Shown here piece after piece: positions 60,335 to 64,000 of a stretch of DNA of 64,000 bases. The position numbers and the translations under genes are program-made. The notes under the pieces are model-generated. The model had not been told where the DNA came from, ran no database searches, and saw nothing but the letters and a program-made list of their open reading frames with translations. The DNA is taken from contig CAKRFP010000005.1 in the NCBI GenBank assembly GCA_934320645.1, positions 1 through 64,000 of the forward strand, in the 5' to 3' direction. This DNA comes from an uncultured Bariatricus sp. GTDB taxonomy: Bacteria; Bacillota; Clostridia; Lachnospirales; Lachnospiraceae. How positions within the stretch are numbered: the first letter of the stretch is position 1; each line of letters opens with the position of its first letter.

Positions 60335-61708
60335 ATGGCAATTGAATATTTAGGCCTCAGCAGCATTAACGGCCCTCTGATCGCGCTGGAAGGCGTTCAG
60401 GACGCTTTTTATGATGAGATCGTAGATTTTGTCGTAAACGGCAAAGAACACAAAATGGGACGTATTGTGGAGGTCTACGAGGACAAAGCAATCATCCAGG
60501 TATTTGAAGGCACGGAAAATATGTCCCTTAACAATACCCACACCAGACTTACCGGACATCCGATGGAGATCGGTCTGTCCGAAGAAATGCTTGGAAGAAC
60601 CTTTAATGGAATCGGAGAACCGATTGACGACCTTGGACCGATCACGATTGAAGAGGTGCGGGATGTCAACGGACTTCCGTTAAATCCGGTCAGACGTGAA
60701 TACCCTCGTAACTATATCCGCACCGGAATTTCTGCGATTGACGGACTGACCACACTGATCCGTGGACAGAAGCTGCCGATTTTTTCCGGCAACGGTCTTC
60801 CGCACGACCAGCTTGCCGCACAGATCGTAAAGCAGGCTTCTCTGGGCGGCAGCACGAATGAGGATTTCGCCATCGTATTCGCCGCAATGGGTGTCAAGCA
60901 TGACGTAGCTGATTTCTTCCGCAGAACCTTTGAGGAGAGCGGTGTTGCAAACCATGTGGCAATGTTCCTGAACCTTGCCAACGATCCTGTCGTCGAGCGT
61001 CTGATCACCCCGAAGGTTGCGCTGACCGCCGCTGAATACCTTGCATTTGAAAAAAATATGCACATTCTGGTCATTCTTACCGATATGACTTCCTTTGCCG
61101 AAGCCATGCGTGAGGTTTCTTCTTCCAAAGGAGAAATCCCAAGCCGTAAAGGATATCCGGGATATCTGTACAGTGAACTTGCCACCTTATATGAACGTGC
61201 AGGAATCGTAGAAGGAGTAAATGGTTCTGTCACACAGCTCCCGATCCTGACCATGCCAAATGATGACATTACCCACCCGATCCCTGACCTGACCGGTTAT
61301 ATCACCGAAGGACAGATCGTACTTGACCGGAATCTTCACGGACAGGCAATCTACCCGCCGATCAGCGTTCTTCCGTCCCTGTCCCGTCTGATGAAAGACG
61401 GTATCGGAAAAGGATATACCCGGGAAGACCACCAGGACCTGGCAAACCAGCTTTTCTCTGCATATGCTAAAGTAGGAGAGGCCCGGAATCTTGCTTCCGT
61501 TATCGGAGAAGACGAGCTTTCTCCGATTGACAAGAAATACCTTGAATTCGGAAAGGCATTCGAGGAGCGTTATATCGGTCAGGGACCGAATGAAAACCGT
61601 ACCATCGAGGAAACCCTGGATCTTGGCTGGGAACTGCTTAGAATCCTTCCAAAAGAAGAACTTGACCGTGTCGATACCAAGATTCTTGACGTATACTACA
61701 AAGGCTAA
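60335..61708 (+). CDS. ntpB: V-type ATPase regulatory subunit B
   Basis: The 457-residue protein has the F1/V1 beta-type fold without a Walker A motif (FSGNGLPHDQLA stands in its place), as in B subunits. TDMTSFAEAMREVSSSKGEI and PSRKGYPGYLY are family blocks. AAGGAGGG precedes the ATG. It alternates with subunit A in the catalytic head. Confidence 0.97.
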   Translation: MAIEYLGLSSINGPLIALEGVQDAFYDEIVDFVVNGKEHKMGRIVEVYEDKAIIQVFEGTENMSLNNTHTRLTGHPMEIGLSEEMLGRTFNGIGEPIDDLGPITIEEVRDVNGLPLNPVRREYPRNYIRTGISAIDGLTTLIRGQKLPIFSGNGLPHDQLAAQIVKQASLGGSTNEDFAIVFAAMGVKHDVADFFRRTFEESGVANHVAMFLNLANDPVVERLITPKVALTAAEYLAFEKNMHILVILTDMTSFAEAMREVSSSKGEIPSRKGYPGYLYSELATLYERAGIVEGVNGSVTQLPILTMPNDDITHPIPDLTGYITEGQIVLDRNLHGQAIYPPISVLPSLSRLMKDGIGKGYTREDHQDLANQLFSAYAKVGEARNLASVIGEDELSPIDKKYLEFGKAFEERYIGQGPNENRTIEETLDLGWELLRILPKEELDRVDTKILDVYYKG

Positions 61709-61720
61709 GGAGGGAAGTCT

Positions 61721-62338
61721 ATGGATCCACGTTCATTTCCCACCAAGGGAAATCTGATACTTGCGAAAAATTCACTGACACTTGCCAGACAGGGATATGA
61801 GCTGATGGACAAGAAGCGGAACATTCTGATCCGCGAGCTGATGGGCTTAATCGACGAAGCAAAGGATATTCAGGAAGAAATCGATAAAACCTTCACCTAT
61901 GCCTATCAGTGCCTTCAGAGGGCGAATATCGAGCACGGGATCAGTACAGTAGAAGAACTTGCCTATACAGTTCCGATCGAGGATTCTATCCGCATCCAGA
62001 CGCGAAGCATTATGGGAACAGAAATCCCGAAAGTGAAGTACGAAAAAGAAAATACCAGACCAACCTATGCATTCAGTACTTCCAGAGAATCCATCGATAT
62101 CGCCCGTGACGCATTCTGCCGTGTAAAGGAGCTGACACTCAAGCTTTCTGAGGTAGAAAATGCAGCATACAGACTGGCTTCAAGTATCAAAAAGACACAG
62201 AAAAGGGCAAATGCCCTGAAAAATATTACAATTCCGATGTATGACAATCTCGTATATACGATTACAAATGCACTGGAAGAGAAGGAACGGGAAGAATTTA
62301 CCCGACTGAAAGTGATCAAACGAATGAAAAACAAATAA
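61721..62338 (+). CDS. ntpD: V-type ATPase subunit D
   Basis: The 205-residue protein is a long helical hairpin (TKGNLILAKNSLTLARQGYE ... RANALKNITIPMYDN), the rotor shaft of V-ATPases. AAGGAGGG precedes ATG 61721. It is the last gene of the operon. No clear terminator lies in the 35 bp before the next promoter. Confidence 0.95.
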   Translation: MDPRSFPTKGNLILAKNSLTLARQGYELMDKKRNILIRELMGLIDEAKDIQEEIDKTFTYAYQCLQRANIEHGISTVEELAYTVPIEDSIRIQTRSIMGTEIPKVKYEKENTRPTYAFSTSRESIDIARDAFCRVKELTLKLSEVENAAYRLASSIKKTQKRANALKNITIPMYDNLVYTITNALEEKEREEFTRLKVIKRMKNK

Positions 62339-62373
62339 TATTTCTGAAAAAATCATAAAATATAGAAAATATA

Positions 62374-62402
62374 TTGACAATATGCCTATTTTGTTATATA
62401 AC
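62374..62402 (+). promoter_or_regulatory. Promoter of the MecA-like gene
   Basis: TTGACA (62374-62379), 17-bp spacer, TATAAC (62397-62402). Confidence 0.75.
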
Positions 62403-62459
62403 TTATAGAACAAACAAGATCACGAAAGTAATGACTTTTACAAATCGGGGGGTGAGCAT

Positions 62460-63074
62460 ATGACTTTTTGGAAAGTATCCGACACCAGAATGAACTGCCT
62501 TATCACAGAAGCAGAGATTGCCGCACTTGGCTACTCACTGGAAGATCTGACACAGGACAGAGAGCGTACCGAAGAATTTTTGAATCTTCTTCTCAACAAA
62601 GGGAAAGAAGTTCTTGGACTTAACACAGACAATGGAATCCAGGGATTTTACGGTGCATTTCTTCCTGACCGGAGCCTGATGCTGTCGATCTCCTGCCAGG
62701 CTGAGAATTCTCCGGAATCCGTCCAAAAAGATGGTTCTGAAACTTCCGGTATGCTGATCGAGCCTGACAGCAGTGAGAAAGAGACCATTCGCTGGCAGAT
62801 TCTCTTTCCAAGTCTGGATAATGCAATCGACTTCTGCAAGATTCTCGGATGCGGCCAGGCATCAGAAAGCCGTCTGTATAAAGATGACGGTGTCTACTAT
62901 CTGATGGTAGACTTCCCAAATACGGAAGACGGCAATAAAAAGGCTCAGCGCATCGTATCCGCCGGTGAATTCGGTGGCATGGTCGAAAAAGATGCAATTT
63001 CTGAAGCTTATCTGAATGAACACGAAAAATGCCTCCTGAACAAGGATGCGATCGATATTTTATGCAAGATGTAG
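62460..63074 (+). CDS. MecA-like adaptor protein
   Basis: The 204-residue protein matches the two-domain pattern of MecA/YpbH adaptors. The N-terminal recognition part reads ITEAEIAALGYSLEDLTQDR. The C-terminal part reads FPSLDNAIDFCKIL, then SRLYKDDGVYYLMVDFP and YLNEHEKCLLNKDAIDIL. MecA proteins hand substrates to the ClpC unfoldase and control competence and other regulators in Bacillus. GGGGGGTGAG precedes the ATG. Sequence similarity is moderate, so the exact partner is uncertain. Confidence 0.8.
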   Translation: MTFWKVSDTRMNCLITEAEIAALGYSLEDLTQDRERTEEFLNLLLNKGKEVLGLNTDNGIQGFYGAFLPDRSLMLSISCQAENSPESVQKDGSETSGMLIEPDSSEKETIRWQILFPSLDNAIDFCKILGCGQASESRLYKDDGVYYLMVDFPNTEDGNKKAQRIVSAGEFGGMVEKDAISEAYLNEHEKCLLNKDAIDILCKM

Positions 63075-63077
63075 TAG

Positions 63078-63103
63078 AAGGGGACTGAAACAGTCCCCTT
63101 TTT
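63078..63103 (+). terminator. Terminator of the MecA-like gene
   Basis: AAGGGGACTG (63078-63087), loop AAA, CAGTCCCCTT (63091-63100), then TTT. The interval 63104-63208 holds no supported gene. Confidence 0.85.
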
Positions 63104-63208
63104 AGTACACGAAATAAATTTTTCTTTATTTTTCCACAGATCCGGTAACTTTCCACAAATGAAATAAACGATTACCTTTACACATGTCTACGTCTGTAGA
63201 AACAGAGC

Positions 63209-63234
63209 AAAAAAAGAGCACCGTCCCCGATGCT
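63209..63234 (-). terminator. Terminator of tRNA-Lys
   Basis: On the minus strand AGCATC pairs with GGTGCT (plus 63229-63234 and 63217-63222, one G-T), then CTTTTTTT. Confidence 0.65.
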
Positions 63235-63259
63235 GATCCATCAAAAACAGTGCTGATAC

Positions 63260-63332
63260 TGCGCCTTCAGGGATTCGAACCCTGGACAAATAGATTAAGA
63301 GTCTACTGCTCTACCAACTGAGCTAAAGGCGC
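63260..63332 (-). tRNA. tRNA-Lys (anticodon CUU)
   Basis: The 73-nt cloverleaf has acceptor arms GCGCCTT and AAGGCGC, D arm GCTCAGTTGGTAGAGC, anticodon stem GTAGA/TCTAT around the loop CTCTTAA (anticodon CTT), and T arm CAGGGTTCGAATCCCTG. CCA is not encoded. It has its own promoter and terminator. Confidence 0.97.
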
Positions 63333-63365
63333 ATGCATTATTCGGTTTTCCGTAACGCAAGATTT

Positions 63366-63394
63366 ATTATATAAGACAGCCATAAAAAATGCAA
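63366..63394 (-). promoter_or_regulatory. Promoter of tRNA-Lys
   Basis: On the minus strand TTGCAT (63389-63394), 17-bp spacer, TATAAT (63366-63371). Confidence 0.75.
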
Positions 63395-63470
63395 GCTTTT
63401 TTTTCATAAATTTTAAAATTTTTTAAAAAATATATTTTTTTGCTGAAAAAGAATGTGCCTTGGCACATAT

Positions 63471-63516
63471 AAAAAGATCATGTGTACCGTCCGAAATTCG
63501 AACACATGATCTTTTT
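63471..63516. terminator. Terminator of the symporter gene
   Basis: AAAAAGATCATGTGT (63471-63485) and ACACATGATCTTTTT (63502-63516) form a perfect 15-bp stem. A further small palindrome ATGTGCC-TT-GGCACAT lies at 63453-63468. Confidence 0.88.
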
Positions 63517-63547
63517 GTGTACCTTTTAGGGTAGCTTTTTTCTTATT

Positions 63548-64000
63548 TTACATAAATTTACTGATATATCCCTGTACAAAGATAAATAATACAATCAGCG
63601 GCAGGATATAGCTTACATAAAATTTTGCCCATTTCGGGAATTTCAATCCTTCTCCGGTATCCGCTTCTTTCATGAAGTTCTTCCATCCCCATCCATAACG
63701 GCTTGTACAGAACAGAAGATAGATCAGACTTCCAAGTGGAAGCAGGTTGTTACTTACCAGGAAATCCTCCAGATCCAGTACTCCGGAACCTTTTCCGAAC
63801 GGCATAAATCCACTCCATACATTAAATCCGAGAACACAAGGCATGGAAAGTACCGCCACAACCACGATATTGACGATTACAGCCTTTTTCCGGCTGCATC
63901 CGGTCAAATCAATGGCAAAGGATAAAATGTTCTCAAAAACGGCGATTACGGTCGATACCGCAGCAAAAATCATAAATAAGAAGAATAAGGTTCCCCAGAT
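63548..64000 (-). CDS. Sodium-dependent symporter (neurotransmitter:sodium symporter family), C-terminal part
   Basis: The frame stops at 63548 and stays open to the right window edge, so the start lies outside. The 150 visible residues hold four hydrophobic helices, with AAVSTVIAVFENILSFAID near the visible start (the TM8-like block of LeuT relatives) and CTSRYGWGWKNFMKEAD towards the end. These are typical of bacterial NSS (SNF) proteins, which import amino acids with Na+. Substrate unknown. An internal ATG at 63973 is not the start. Confidence 0.88.
   Translation of the reverse strand: MWGTLFFLFMIFAAVSTVIAVFENILSFAIDLTGCSRKKAVIVNIVVVAVLSMPCVLGFNVWSGFMPFGKGSGVLDLEDFLVSNNLLPLGSLIYLLFCTSRYGWGWKNFMKEADTGEGLKFPKWAKFYVSYILPLIVLFIFVQGYISKFM

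Noticed and set aside
1..64000. Insertion sequences, prophage, integrases, attachment sites, rRNA, other tRNAs
   Set aside because: I saw no transposase, integrase or phage gene, no terminal inverted repeats with target duplications, and only the one tRNA at 63260-63332.

Overview
The window looks like a chromosomal segment of a Gram-positive, low-to-mid-GC gut Clostridium relative, most likely family Lachnospiraceae. The pointers are AGGAGG ribosome sites, TTGACA/TATAAT promoters spaced 17 bp, intrinsic terminators after almost every unit, sortase-assembled pili, a V-type ATPase operon, sucrose PTS genes, and protein families typical of that group (DUF4860, DUF5808, beta-propeller anti-sigma-like proteins). 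This is inferred from content; no species can be named from the sequence. I found no insertion sequence, phage, CRISPR array or rRNA. One tRNA (Lys, anticodon CUU) is present.

Layout. 1-4.8 kb: end of an ABC exporter, D-serine dehydratase, a flavodoxin-like protein, glutaminase and an MFS permease. 5.0-9.8 kb: a sucrose unit made of a LacI-type regulator, a fused PTS EIIBCA permease and sucrose-6-phosphate hydrolase, with a LacI-type operator just downstream of the scrA promoter. 10-15.6 kb: a GNAT acetyltransferase, an HD hydrolase, a GntR/DUF5808 pair, an Hpt protein, and an unusual regulator with an N-terminal Cro/C1 HTH and a C-terminal LuxR HTH. 15.7-20.7 kb (minus strand): a reduced type IV pilus-like cluster (PilC/GspF-like, four small membrane or pseudopilin-like proteins, PilT) plus a transglutaminase-like lipoprotein.

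20.8-36.5 kb: a large surface-appendage locus. A SARP/BTAD regulator and a small protein with a WQG motif lead into an operon of a second WQG protein, a 1781-residue tip adhesin with two vWA domains, an LPETG major pilin, two tandem class C sortases, an ancillary pilin without anchor, two SipW-dependent (TasA/camelysin-like) proteins, two membrane-anchored surface proteins and a SipW-type signal peptidase. A heptamer direct repeat just upstream of the operon's likely -10 box fits a SARP site, which suggests that the BTAD protein drives the operon.

36.6-42.9 kb: a CdaR/PucR-type regulator coupled to an aconitase-family hydratase, then an ECF sigma factor with a membrane-anchored beta-propeller protein. 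43-48.8 kb: a PurF-like protein lacking the N-terminal catalytic Cys, a gene-poor stretch bounded by a consensus promoter and a strong terminator (candidate ~860-nt RNA), and a 993-residue TPR / acidic-repeat / AAA+ protein. 49-53.7 kb: glgB with a basic tail, glyA, a thioredoxin-like protein and trmB. 53.9-62.3 kb: a nine-gene V-type ATPase operon. 62.4-64 kb: a MecA-like adaptor, tRNA-Lys and the end of a sodium:neurotransmitter-symporter-family gene cut by the window edge.

The strongest leads are the hybrid sortase/SipW appendage locus with its putative SARP box and paired WQG proteins, the orphan RNA candidate at 44.7-45.6 kb, the PilT-only pilus-like cluster, the Cys-less PurF paralogue and the TPR-acidic-AAA protein.
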